Of a DNA stretch of 64,000 nucleotides, positions 22,483 through 34,241 are shown piece after piece. Source of the DNA: Sphaerosporella brunnea (Eukaryota; Ascomycota; Pezizomycetes; Pezizales; Pyronemataceae). Location: assembly GCA_008704415.1 (NCBI GenBank), contig VXIS01000085.1, positions 1 to 64,000 on the forward strand, written 5' to 3'. How positions within the stretch are numbered: the first letter of the stretch is position 1; each line of letters begins with the position of its first letter. Under the pieces are notes generated by a model. The model worked only from the letters and a program-made list of their open reading frames with translations, ran no database searches and was not told the origin of the DNA. A program made the position numbers and the translations under genes.

Positions 22483-24343
22483 ACCATGTGTTTTCCGAAG
22501 CGGTGGCAACACACATGATGAGTAACATGTGGCCAGTGACCTCTTGTTGCGAAGGCTGTTGCTAAGTAAGTGGTGTATTAGGAAAGAAGCTTCTGGGTGG
22601 TACCAAATGGTGTATTTTCGGAGTTGAAATATAGTAGCCTAGAGACTTTTTGTGGGTAGATAGATCGTCCGACATCCACCTGGTTGTGGGGGCCAGGAAG
22701 TAACCGTGTCCAGGGATGATTCGAGATGCGAAGGGGGAGGAGGATGACGGCTCAGTCAATGTCCGTCGACGCTGGAGCCCTTCGTATTTCTGCACCAGCT
22801 CCAAAGGATCACTTCCACACCCGCTCCACTGGCTGGCAAACACTATTTAATTTCCGAGTGTAGGTGCGTAACTGAGGAGTGAGAGTCGTTGGGAGTGGCA
22901 GTATGAGGTTCTAGACCTGAGGATTGGCAGGTTCTGGCTGATTTGTGAAGGGGTGGAGAGACGGCCCGCCACTTCCGGGAGCGAGGATGTGCCGATGAGG
23001 AAGTGGTTGGGATCGATGTGCAGGATCTGATGATCATCAGTTGGAGATGCCACGGTACGAGTGCATGCCGAGTGATAGTGAGACGAAAATGCAGCCTCGA
23101 GCTCATGACGGGCCATCCAAAGAAAACGCCAGAGGCCACACGGCCTCAATGTGTATCTTTTGATTCGATTCACGCTGGCCGACCATTGAACGACTTTATA
23201 CAATCAAGTCTATTTCGCCACGCTTTTCCAAACTATCTCGTCGATCCACCACAGACTATTGATTTATCCATGCGGCATGCGGCCTGTCGGCTGTAGCAAA
23301 GAAAAGAAAGAAACAAAGGGAACAATCTCTCCTCCCCGCACCCCTTGCCTCCTAAGGGAAGTATGCTTGATGCTCAGAAGCGTTGAATGCTTAAATAGTC
23401 CATCGGTGCCCCAAGCGCGCGCGCAGGTTCTCCCTTAGGAGTTTGCCTCTAATCCTCCACCACTTCCCCAGCCTCTCTCTCCGCATGCTCTTCCTGTTCG
23501 TCTTCCACTCTTCCCCATCCATTTCGTCTAGGTTCTCGTCTCCCTCAACAACCACTTTCTTGTGGCGATACCAGTTTGTTTTAAGAACCGCCCCAAATCC
23601 GCTGTCGTCATACAGCAAGCCTTGTAGGCGGACCGCGCCGGCAGCCGCTACTTAGCACCCGCAGGCACAAAGAGGAGGAGGAGGCGGAGGAGGAAGGAGA
23701 AGGTCACGGTAGTAGTGGTTTAGTTGGCAATTGAGATGCGGCGCGTGTTGGGATCCCGTTGCAGTTTCCATTTCCACGACAAATCGTTAGTGGTTGTCAG
23801 CAGCTTAGCTTAGTCAATGCTTTTTGTGTCGTGAATCGGCCGCCGAAAAAGTGCAGTATCGAGTGATCCTGCATGATACTAGTCAAAGCATCACCATGTC
23901 GCGTTGCTTCTTTAATGTAAAGCGTGAGGGGGATCTGGTTCAAGATAGGGATGCGGTCGGTTTGCGGGTGTTAGTAGAGCTTGATCAGGAGTTGAATCGT
24001 CTCCCCAACTGCTGTGAAGCACAGTGAGAGGTCATTCGGTCGGCACGACGTTGTCACGGCCTGTGGCTGGTTCTTCGAATCGGATGGCTTGTCTTGGATG
24101 AGGATTTGCTGTCGGTTGTGGAGCCATCAGCAATATACTGTCCTTAGAGAGGTGATGGTAAGCAAGTCTTCAATAGCTGATGAACCATCATGGTGATGAA
24201 AAAGGAACATCATGGCAGCAAAAGATATAACTACCGTCGCGGTCTCCGCTGGCTCGGCTTTGACCTCAGGTAGGTATATCTCCCAAGCCTAGCTAGGGCT
24301 TGTAACCTAGGGAAGGATGTATTTCAACTTCACCGTCAGCAGC
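22483..24343. other. Gene-free stretch flanking the palindrome centre (right arm)
   Basis: Several short frames are open but none has a recognisable domain or consistent start. The sequence is identical to 20506-22367, making this the best conserved part of the palindrome together with the outer ends. Confidence 0.5.
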
Positions 24344-24423
24344 CAGCCGATGTGAGAATCGAACCCTCCACGTTCAGGACTGACGCAGTTAGCAAGGCCT
24401 TACCAACTGCGCCACGAGCGACT
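24344..24423 (-). tRNA. tRNA-like sequence with A and B boxes (right arm)
   Basis: Mirror copy of 20426-20505, identical in sequence. Confidence 0.3.
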
Positions 24424-24693
24424 AGGTCTAACAATACGATCCGGATGTTGATGGTAAAGACGTGAAGCTACCCGAACCCTTTGCGGCACTCGGTCCTCCC
24501 ACTATGATCGCATTCATCCATCCGACAAGTCAACATTCAAACCCCCATCGACATAGTGACTCCCTTCCTCCACCTCGAGATGCCAACACGGACCTGACCC
24601 CTCTACACTACACCCTGCCGCTATGAGTTCCGCAGTCACAGAACATCCTGCTAACGCTTCTAACAGGATCAGATACGCGCGATAGCGGTCGCT

Positions 24694-25014
24694 ATGCAAG
24701 AGTCGACGCACCTTTCCAACGTTCTTGTCTTGCACGACCAGCGTTACATCCCATGCGACGCAGCTCCCCGGTACTCCAAGGTCCTGCGACAACCTTCAGT
24801 GTTACCCAAGGAGCTATCCCTCTGCCGGCAGCCAGGAGATCAATGCAACGTGATTGACGGGGACCCGATCGCGCACTGCAAGATGGCCTATGATCCCCAT
24901 TGCTACGAGACACATTTCAGGCCACAACTCTTGATATCACCAGGCTCTCTGGGACACTCCATTTGGCTAGGTTGTACGCCAGCGAGAACCATTCCAAGCA
25001 AGTCAGACCTCTGA
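24694..25014 (+). CDS. Hypothetical ORF, 106 aa (right arm)
   Basis: ATG 24694 to stop 25014. Five cysteines and several histidines cluster in the middle (LCRQPGDQC, HCKMAYDPHC). There is no signal peptide. No family is recognised, and the open frame could be chance; overlapping frames on both strands are also open. The left mirror is 19835-20155 on the minus strand. Confidence 0.2.
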   Translation: MQESTHLSNVLVLHDQRYIPCDAAPRYSKVLRQPSVLPKELSLCRQPGDQCNVIDGDPIAHCKMAYDPHCYETHFRPQLLISPGSLGHSIWLGCTPARTIPSKSDL

Positions 25015-25158
25015 TCCACATAGTGCACTGTCTGGGGAAACAACGCCATGAATGGTTGAGGATGTTCTGGGAAGCTTGGCCTGCCACAAGTAGTGCAGTG
25101 TGCTTGATCTTCAGCAAGATGGAAGGCATTATATTCCAGGGCCCCAGACCAACGTGAC

Positions 25159-27330
25159 AGCGGTAGGAATCACAACTTTACCACGTGGCGATCAGGCCTG
25201 ATAGGCTGGTTGTGCTGAGGTCTCTTCCGTCGCAGCGGGAGCATCTTTTGAGAGTGCTTTCAGAAATACCAGGGCCACCGAGCGCCAGCAGGTAATTTTG
25301 GCCCTGAACCTACCCCACACGATAAACACCGCCCTTCCCTCCCCCCTCCTTCCTCCCTTCGTTCTCATCCAACAACAACACCCCCCACCCAACAACACTT
25401 CATCCTTCTTTCATCCTCATCGGTGTATTGCCATCGGAAACACGGACTGTTCGGGTAGGATACGGAGTTGAGACTGTGGTTGACGCGATCCGGTGTGTTG
25501 ACGGTGGTGGGTGTGATCAAGCTTGCTGTCTTCGTGCTTATCAACCTCAGGGCCCGATGGGTTCTTAAGTAATGAGCATAGCACGGTTGGCCAGCTCGGG
25601 TTTCACAATAACTCGTTCGTGTAGTTCATAATCTTTGGAATTTGCTTTGAAAAACCTTGTTTTTCACATCTGTTTTTCATCGCTTCTCTGGCTGGACAGC
25701 GAGAGAGTAAAGGGCCAGAACTACTACTGCCTTTAATCTTGGAAGGGAAAGGAGATTGCTTGGTGGGAGCGGTTGCTTTTTCGCAGCGGTAACCTTGTTT
25801 TGTGAGATATTTGTTGAAGGAACACACCCCGGTGACCGTGACAAACAGAATGCATAGTCACGTACGAAGACCCTCCGGCGACCGGTGACGCACCATCCTC
25901 AAAGCCTGCGACAGTAGAATTATTGAGTTTGTGTGGACATTGGGCGACGTAAAGCTCGAGGTTCGATCACGAGTATTTGATTGAAATTCCGCATACGGGT
26001 CACCGGTTGTTACGCGGAACAGGAGTAATCTACTATTTTTAGCTCCGGGGGGGGAGGCTATTCTGCGTATAATCAAAGGGTTATAATTAAGGCAATTAGA
26101 GTGATGTTTGGTGGCGCAACTTCACCAGCAACCCAATTGATTGTGCGATTATCGACTTGGTGGCGCGGAGTATGCTAAGCTCGTTCCTGGATCGGTGACT
26201 TCCACCCTTCCCCAATATGGCTCACCACATCCCTTTTGGATGCTGTTCCTCAGCCACGCTCCATGGCTTCCTCATTTACAGTACGTACAGTCCTCCTCGT
26301 GGCAAAAAAATGTTTTGATGGGATTTTTTTTCTGTTGTGGAGCATGGTCCACCTCATCCTGCGCTGGCGCTGTCGCTCAGCTCGATGTCTTTTTCGTTAG
26401 GCAGACACATTTCTGAGTAGGACACCTTCCCGAGCCTTCTTGCTAGGGTGGCTTGGACAATGGCTCTTAAAAACCAAGAGAACTCCCAGTTGGAAAATCC
26501 GTGAGCGACATATCAGCGATCACTCGGTCCGTGATTTCGGATTGGAGTGATCTTTCATAATGGGACGGGACGTAAGACAGGGCGTTATTAGTTTTAATTC
26601 CCCGAAGGGCAGTAGCTTCCACGCACGAGCATATGCTTGTACCAGATATCGGAGTTGGGAGAAGGAAGATATTGTAGACCGTGTGGCACAGCTTGGCCGC
26701 CAGAAGGTATAAATTCTTCGACAAACCATATCCGGATGTTTCATAATATTTGCTAAGGGGATCTTGACTGTCGAAGGATGTACGTGTGCGCGAGGGGGCC
26801 GAGGGTGCTTGGGTAGCCGAAGGCGGATAGGAGCACGGGGGGAGGCCAAAGCAGTACTTGAGACCCAAAACCTGTCTCTCATAATCATGCCGCAGAGAAT
26901 CCAGCCCCAGCTCGGGGCAAAAGCTCCTGCACCGGAGAGAACCCACCGAATCCCGCTCTTACGGCCAGAAAGTCCGGCTTTGGACGCTGCAGGTGCGCGA
27001 ACCATTTTGTGGCGGGAGGACGTGATCATCCATGATGCTCCAGACTACAAACATTGCCGTTTTGCATGCATACAAGTTCCTTTTAGGGGTTATGTGGAAA
27101 AATCCAGTCACGAAGCTTTTGAGACCGGTGCTCCTGGGACGAGATTGCGGGTCAATATGGGTCAAAGTTGAAAGTCCCCACTTTGGCGCACTGTACGATA
27201 CGCGTCATCTTGGCTGTATGTAGCTGGCTCAGACTCACGAGACAAAACTCGGCTGAAACCCAACTCGATCTAGAACGTTGGCTATCTATGGCAACAAATT
27301 TACGTAAAACTAACATCCACCAACACACAC
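25159..27330. other. Gene-free stretch, right arm
   Basis: Only short, mutually overlapping frames without start context, domains or splice signals. Arm differences are confined to a few indels, around 26950-27060 against 17830-17930. The left equivalent is 17528-19690. Nothing further is recognised. Confidence 0.5.
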
Positions 27331-27689
27331 TCGCGCGGTCGAGCGCCAAGCTCACAAAATTCTACGAGTAATTGGCTGCAGCGATGCAAAAAGCGGCGAA
27401 GAAGAATAAATTCGATATTGAGCCATTAGAGTTCTCCTTGGCTTCGCCTATAACTGCGTAACCACAGATGAAGAAACGCCGCCACTCCCGCCACGTTACA
27501 TGGGCCCGCATGGCCGCACAATGATATTCACAACCACCCTTCTGCCGCACTCCCACTGGACTTTGTTTCTAGTTACAGAAAGTGCAACAAAGCATTCCCA
27601 TCACGGAATCATTATTTTGTTTCGCTTCGTTGCTTATGACGTTGCCGCAGCCAATCAGAATTTTGTGAGCTTGGCGCTCGGCCGCGCGA
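27331..27689. mobile_element. 359-bp MITE (right arm)
   Basis: Mirror copy of 17169-17527 with the same length and termini. Confidence 0.78.
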
Positions 27690-27901
27690 CTACATTCTGT
27701 GGGAAAAAAAAAACGTGTATCCAACGCTCCGGATAGATCACGATATATTGATGTGGCACAGACCCCTGCATCCCAAAATCCGGTAGCGAGCCGTGATCGA
27801 CCACCGCATGCTGCGTCTCGCGAAGTCGATCATGAAGAGTGATCAGCATTGCGGTACCGTCTGGAGGTAGTTTCTGCCTTTGAGCTCCTCCTCTCCGAGA
27901 C

Positions 27902-27969
27902 ATATGCATGGCCAGTTGGGTTCCGAATGCATGGCCACTCGGGTTCCGAATGCATGGCCACTGGGAACC
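27902..27969. repeat. Three tandem 22-23 bp units (right arm)
   Basis: Mirror copy of 16890-16957. Confidence 0.75.
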
Positions 27970-28976
27970 TGAAAGCTGGGTCAACGTTTCGTCGGGGTGC
28001 AAAAGATTTCTGCAAAGGGAAATAATGTATTTGAGGAGCAGAGGCATTAATGAGAGGGATATAGGCTTTAATAAGAAGCAAACAAAAACATACAATCCTA
28101 CTGAGGAGTTGTGCAAGCGCATCAGCAGCATAGAATATCACTCGACTCACAATCTCGCACTCGCACGCTTAAAGCTTTTCCCCTGTGGATCCGGACTCTC
28201 CAGATGCCATTCAAAATTGTCGCTACCCGTGCTTCCACTTGATTCCTCGCCATTTGACGGGGATATTACAAGGGTGATGCTTTTAGGCACATGCATGCTA
28301 TCGTCCCTACATCGATCACGGCAAACCGAGTCCGGACTTCGAATCCATCCAAACCCCAAATACGGTGCGATTTAGTCTTCCTCGCCAGTCGCGAGCCTTA
28401 GTATGGGGGTTTGAACTGTTCATGCAAGCCAAGGCCTAGGGTGCTTTGCCATGATCTCACGATCACTATTCTGGACGCAATAAAAATAACTCTCTAAAAT
28501 TGCTTCACCAAAACAAACCAATCATGAAACAGCACTCGTTTTTCATCAAGAAAACAACAACCCACGCGCGGCGCAACTTCATTCCGTATCAAGCCTACAG
28601 CCCCCCCGTGCGTCGTCGTCCAATCCAACTATCCTCACAAGATGCTATGGGGCTAGCATAAACACCCCCCCCCCTTACAGTGGGTCTGTGCCGTCGGAAC
28701 CGTCCCAGCCGGTAGACAGACAGGAGATCACGCATCCAAGGGGACTTGCCGGCGCCGTTGCGTTGTGGCGACGGCAACGTTAACGCCCCGACGGGTGCAA
28801 TGACAATTTGTTTTTTTTTTGTTTTTTTGCGATGGTGTGAGCGACCATAGCATACCTGTCTTTGCCGGTTAGAAGGCTAGATCCGTGGGACGCGATACTT
28901 AGCTTTCTCATGACACGGGAGAGGCTTTGGCTACTTTAGGATTGGCAGCACGTTGAGGGAACTTGCCACTCTGATC

Positions 28977-29260
28977 TCTCTCTCTCTCTCACTCTCTCTC
29001 TCGAGCCTTCCGCCACAATCACCGCCCAGCAAAAGGGGCGCGGTACCTGCTGGCAGGCTCATCATCAACTCCCGAGAAGAAACCCACAGATAACGGGTGA
29101 CTGTCTCAGACTCAGACACAATATCTCAAACATTTTTTTCCTTTTTCCTTTTTTCTTTTTTTTTTTTTTTTTTTTGATGTACATATGTAAAACGCAACCG
29201 CATGCGCACAGCGCACGCCCGCGAGAGAGAGAGAAAAAAAAAAAGAAAAAAAAAAACAGC
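28977..29260. repeat. Microsatellite and homopolymer cluster (right arm)
   Basis: Contains CT repeats at about 28977-29003, T-rich blocks with a pure T run of 20 at 29156-29175, and GA plus A-rich runs at about 29223-29260. The left equivalent (about 15615-15875) has only six A where the right has 20 T, so these runs account for most of the local offset change between the arms. Confidence 0.8.
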
Positions 29261-29459
29261 TCGAACCTACCGTCGGGCGGGCGTTTCGCTAAGACCCGGC
29301 GAACGGATGCAGGAGCTCCTTAGCGCAAAGGCCTCAGCTACCAAGTAGTTAGAGACCCCACCTTCAAGCACGACCTCAAAGTTAACACTTGTCCATCAAC
29401 AACCAAGTAACCTCAACCAGACCTGCCGCAACTCTCCACAAGATCAAGAAAGCCATGCC

Positions 29460-29684
29460 ATGCCATTGCCATATCTCGAGTTTCAAGCAAAGCCACTGCA
29501 TGGGATTTCATTTAAAACAGAAACGAAGAGGAGGAAGAAGCCCGTGCACAACCCCAGCCTTATGAGGTGTGGCGCGGGTCGCTTCGGTCGGCTTAACCGT
29601 CTCGTTAAGGCAATGATCGCCGCCCAGGTCCTAACCGACAACATCCTTAACGCCTATCAACGCCCCCCCGCTGCGGCTTCTTGA
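29460..29684 (+). CDS. Small basic ORF, 74 aa (right arm)
   Basis: ATG at 29460 follows an A/C-rich leader typical of fungal 5' UTRs; the stop is at 29682-29684. The product is basic (KTETKRRKKP centre, CGAGRFGRLNRLVKAMI helix, QVLTDNILNAYQ end). It has no signal peptide and no recognised family. It is identical in both arms although noisy homopolymers lie on either side. It could be a short conserved protein or the last exon of a gene; no splice acceptor decides this. Confidence 0.4.
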   Translation: MPLPYLEFQAKPLHGISFKTETKRRKKPVHNPSLMRCGAGRFGRLNRLVKAMIAAQVLTDNILNAYQRPPAAAS

Positions 29685-29926
29685 TGATATTTGACGGGGA
29701 GAGACGGGGACCGTGAAACTCACCGATCGCGAACGACCGGTTTTTGCATCATTCCATTTTTGTTTTATTTTCTGTCTTCTCATCCGACCGGCGGGACATA
29801 GCTTTTGGAAGGGGGAACTCGAACCCCTACAGTCTTCGAGCTTTTTGGGCCTCTAGCTAGCTCCGTGCACCAAGCTGAATGGTCTGGAATCACAGCTTTA
29901 GATGTGGTGATGGAGCCCTTGAGGAG

Positions 29927-29933
29927 TATATAA
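29927..29933 (+). promoter_or_regulatory. TATA box of the seven-repeat protein gene (right arm)
   Basis: TATATAA lies 172 bp upstream of the ATG at 30105 and is followed by a pyrimidine-rich leader (about 30003-30104). The left arm keeps the motif at 14947-14953. Confidence 0.45.
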
Positions 29934-30104
29934 TTGCTCGAAATGCCCCCCCCACCACCGGAGAAGGAGATATCACACATCCTCAACACTCAGCAGCAGT
30001 AGTCCTTCGTTTGATACTCCTCCCCCCTCCCAGTCACTCGCTACTACAGACTACCTAATACCCTAATCTTTTCACTCGCTCAATCTCTTTTCGATTCTCC
30101 AAAC

Positions 30105-33100
30105 ATGAAGACCAACGTTATGCTTTTCCTGGCTCTTGCCAGCGTTTCCCTGGCGTCCGAGGCCAGCTACGGCAGCTACGGAGACGACTCACAGTATGGG
30201 CAGCTCTTCAAAGTCTGTATAGCCTGACTGCTAACAATGACCGCAGGAATGCTTCCCAGCCGGCCCCCTCCCAAGCCCCCTCCGCCCCCAGCACAGTACC
30301 CGGTTTCTCGAAAGCCGCTGGATTCCCTTCATTTGTGCCCACCCGCCCCTCGTTTGTGCCCACAGGCCCCAACAACAAGGGACTGGCACCGGCCGACTTT
30401 GGCAAGTCTCTTCTCACCGGGATTCTCGGCCTGCCCTCATTCATTTCCCTCGACCTTGCTCTCGATGCCAAGAAGGCCCAGGCCCAGTCCATTGTCGTCA
30501 GCTTGGGCCAGAAGCTCCCGGCTGCCGGTGTGCCCCTCACTGTCAGCATTGTTGGTGAGATTGAGAACCTCATCACCAAGATCCTCAGCCTGGACGTGAA
30601 GCTGGAAGTCGATGCCACCGTGGAGTTTGTGCTTTTGTACTTGGGTGTCGTTGTCGATGGAGTGAAGAGCATTCCCGCTTACATCCCTGGCCCCAATGAC
30701 AAGGCCCTGGGACAGGCCGACTTCTCCAGGTCTCTTCTGAGCGGAATCCTCGGACTCCCCACCTTCCAGGCCATCAATGCCGGAAACGACGCTAAGCAGG
30801 CCGATGCTGAGTCCATTGTCAAGCTGTTGTCGGCCAAAATCCAGGCATCTGGTCTTTCCATCACCGTCGAGCTTGTTGCCGAGATTGAGGACCTTGTCTC
30901 CACTCTATTGGGCCTGGGTGTTAAGTTGGACGTCAACGCTGTGGTCGAATTTGTGCTGTTGCGGTTGGGTGTGTCCATTGGTGGCCTCACCACCGCCACC
31001 CCTTCGGTTGTGTCATCTGGTGTGCCTTCCGGCGCCCCGGTCTCGCAGGCTAGCTTCTCCAAGTCTCTCCTTGAGGGAATCCTTGGACTTCCCGCTTTTG
31101 TCGCCCTCAACCTTGGCGACAACGCCACTCCTCAGGCTCAGGCCCTTGTCAACCTCCTTTCAGTGAACATCCAAGCCGCCGGCATCTCCATTTCCGTCGA
31201 GCTTGCTGCCCACATTGAAGATCTTCTCGCCAACATCCTGGTCCCTGGCATCAAGTTGGATGTCAATGTCGTCGCTCAGTCGATCCTTCTCCAGCTGGGT
31301 GTAGCTGTTGGTGGAGCCGCTACCCCCGCCATTCCCTCTGGTGCTCCAGTTTCCCAGGCCGACTTCTCCAAGTCTCTCCTTGAGGGAATCCTTGGACTTC
31401 CCGCTTTTGTTGCCCTCAACCTTGGCAGCAACGCGGACGCTCAAGCCCAGGAGCTTGTCAACCTCCTTTCTGTGAAGCTCCAGGCCGCTGGTATCGCTAT
31501 CTCAGTCGAGCTTGCCGCCCACATTGAGGGCCTTCTCGGCCTGTTCCTCATCCCTGGCATCAAGTTGGATGTCGATGTTGCTGTCGACTTCATTCTTGTC
31601 CAGCTGGGCGTGGCCATTGGTGGTTCCGCTACCCCCGCCATTCCCTCTGGTGCTCCAGTTTCCCAGCCCGACTTCTCCAAGTCCCTGCTGAACGGAATCC
31701 TCGGACTCCCCGCTTTCAAGGCCCTCAACCTTGGCAACAATGCCACTCCTCAGGCTCAGGCTTTGGTCAACGCCATTGTCGCTAAGATCCAGGCAGCGGG
31801 TATCACCATCTCTCTCGATCTTGCGGTTCACATTCAGGCTTTGCTCCTCAAGCTCCTCGTCCCTGGTGTTCAGTTGGACGTCAATGTCGCCGCTGAGTCC
31901 ATCCTTGTCCAGCTGGGCGTCACTGTTGGTGGATCCACTGCCGCCGTCCCCGCACCTCGATTTGTGCCTACCGGCGCCCCTATTTCCCAGGCCGACTTCT
32001 CCAGGTCCCTGCTCAGCGGAATCCTTGGGCTCCCTGCCTTCATCTCGCTGGAACTCGGAAACGGGGCCCAATCTGATGCTGAGGAAATCGTCAAGCTCTT
32101 GGCTGCGAAGATCCAGGTCGCCGGCATTGCCATCACCGTCGATCTCGTTGCCGAGATTGAGATCCTTCTCACCAAGGTTCTCGCCCTGGCCGTGAAGGCG
32201 AATGTGTTGGACGTCAACATCGCTGTTGACTTCGTCCTTCTGCAGCTGGGAATCGCTGTTGATGTGTCTGTCGCCATTCCTTCCTTCGTCCCTGCCTACA
32301 TTCCGGGCCCTAACGACAAGGCCATTTCTGCGTCCGACTTCCCCAAGTCTCTCCAGGAGGGGATCCTCGCATTGCCGGCCTTCATCGCGTTGAACCTCGG
32401 TGACAAGGCACAGCCTGATGCTGACGCCATTGCCACGGGTATCGCTGCGAAGGTCCAGGCCGCCGGCCTTAAAATCACCGTCGAGCTTGTTGCGGAAATC
32501 CAAGTCCTTCTCACCAAGATTCTGGTCGCGGGCGTGTCTCTGGATGTCGATGCCACGATCCAGTTTGTGCTCGTGCAGTTGGGCGTTGTTGTCGGTGCTG
32601 GAAAGGACAATGCTCTCAGCGCTCTTCCTTCCTCCCCCACCGGCTCTTCCTCCCTCATCAAGGCCGGCAACCGCAAGGGCGACGACTCTGATGACGAGGA
32701 CTCCGACGCTGAGGATTCTGACGACGAGGACGACTCCAAGGGCCTTGATGTCGAGGTTGACTTCTCGGCCAAACTTTCGGCCGTGTCGCTGGACGCCCAC
32801 GTCTTCGTCGACCTCTTCGGCAGCAAGTCTTCGGAGGTTGTGCACACTCTCTCGAGCACCATCGCCGCCACCCTCTCCCTCAAGGGCCTCCTCTCCTCCA
32901 CCGACCCCTCGGCTCTTGCCGCCGCCATCAACGCCAACATCGACGTTGACCTCTCCCACGGGCACGGATCCCGCGTTGCCGAGATCGTCGCAGCGGTCAA
33001 GGCTGCCGGCCTCTCGATCGGCATCCAGGCCGACGTTGCCGCCCTGCTGTCGGCGGACATCGAGGTCGCTCTCCACGGCCTTGGTCTCGACGTCGACGTC

Positions 33101-33487
33101 TCTGCCGACGTCACCCTCTTCAAGCACGACCTTGTCAGCGCGCTCGTCGGCTTCCGCGGGATGACGCAGCTGTTCGCCGGGCTCGACGTCGACGTCAACG
33201 TTGCGCTCGGGGCCGTTGTCGACGAGCTCGCAGCCTGGCTGCAGGCCAACGTCAACGTGCACGCCGAGCTGCACCTGGATGCGGAGCTCTCGGCGAAGCT
33301 TGCGGTGCTGGTCAAGAACGCCATCCGCAAGGGCCGCTTCAGCAGGAACCGCCCCTCTCGCATCGAGCTGTCGGTCGTTATCAGCGAGATCGTGGTGGAT
33401 GCCGTTGTTGCGCTGGGATTGAACGTGCAGGTTGATGGTCTGAGGGTCGATGTGAAGGCCGCCCTCGAGGCTGTCATCGCCGCGTAA
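30105..33487 (+). CDS. Secreted cysteine-free seven-repeat protein, 1109 aa (right arm, intact)
   Basis: Exon 1 is 30105-30193, the intron 30194-30246 (donor GTATGG, branch GCTAAC, acceptor CAG) and exon 2 30247-33487, with the phase fitting exactly. Residues 1-20 form a signal peptide (hydrophobic MLFLALASVSLA). A Ser/Pro/Ala/Tyr-rich segment runs to about 69. Seven tandem repeats follow at about 70-177, 178-291, 292-394, 395-497, 498-605, 606-716 and 717-816. Each has a G-A/P start, a KSLLxGILGLPAF core, an IQAAGI helix, a VELxAxIExLL helix and a KLDVNV-QLGV end. Next comes a Ser/Asp/Glu linker (about 842-860) and a different ~247-aa C-terminal domain rich in alternating Val/Asp. No cysteine is present. 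The repeats look like amphipathic helices, so surface, lipid or self-association roles are guesses. No known family is recognised. Confidence 0.88.
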
Positions 33488-33905
33488 AAAGCGGGCTGGG
33501 TTTTTGTTTCCGGTTTCTTGGGTGTTGGAGTTTTTTTTTTTTTTTTGTTTATTTTGTTTATTTTGTATATACCCCACAGCGATAAGAGGTTTATAATGTT
33601 CCTGCATAGTAAAATGGTGTTTCTTTTTTTTTTTTTTTTTCTTTTTGGAAATCGCTCCGATGCCGTGATTCCGTGAAAGCTTGACTGTATCTATTACAGC
33701 TTGGTGGTACACACATCACCCTCTCCCCAGTTCCTGCGCACTTTATTCGACGCCCGATCCACTTAATTTCCGGAAAAACCCGGCATATCGGCAGGAGAGG
33801 GACGAGTCATGGCTTGTGATTGAATGCTCATTAAACATTTGGAGGGATATATACTCCCAACCGGAGGTGTCATTGTAGAGGCTTTTTTTTGTGTGTGAAG
33901 TAGAG
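33488..33905. other. 3' flank of the seven-repeat gene (right arm)
   Basis: A/T-rich, with long T runs at about 33531-33546 and 33625-33640, the likely 3' UTR and polyadenylation area. No ORF on the gene strand. The left equivalent is 10886-11303. Confidence 0.6.
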
Positions 33906-34035
33906 TACTGTGACGAAAAGGGGGAGGTGCGCTTGCTACCGCAGTGATGCTGAAGTCTTCAAGGATGAAATACCGAATCTTTGACGACTGTGGTAGCACC
34001 GCGGTAGCAATCGCACCCCCTTTTTTGCTACAGTA
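33906..34035. mobile_element. 130-bp MITE with TA ends (right arm)
   Basis: Mirror copy of 10756-10885, with the same length and termini. Confidence 0.7.
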
Positions 34036-34241
34036 TGTACTCAACTCTGCGAGCGACAGGTTTCAAGTAAGAAAAACAGCGGTAGGATTTCTCGTGATAG
34101 TATGCAGGTATAGACAGACATGTCAAAAAAACGCAAGAGAGTAGCCCGCATGAGTACCACAAAGCTCCATCTCCCAATCCCCCGCTTTCGCTGCGAGAGA
34201 ACAAGTACCAGCAAAATCACCCTGACAAAGAAAGCAAAGGC

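Noticed and set aside
27908..28375. 155-aa plus-strand ORF in the right arm
   Set aside because: It begins in the 23-bp tandem repeats and has no domain or conserved composition; the mirror frame is equally open by chance.
31502..33712. 736-aa minus-strand ORF in the right arm
   Set aside because: Antisense shadow of the seven-repeat gene for the same reason; no start context or domain.
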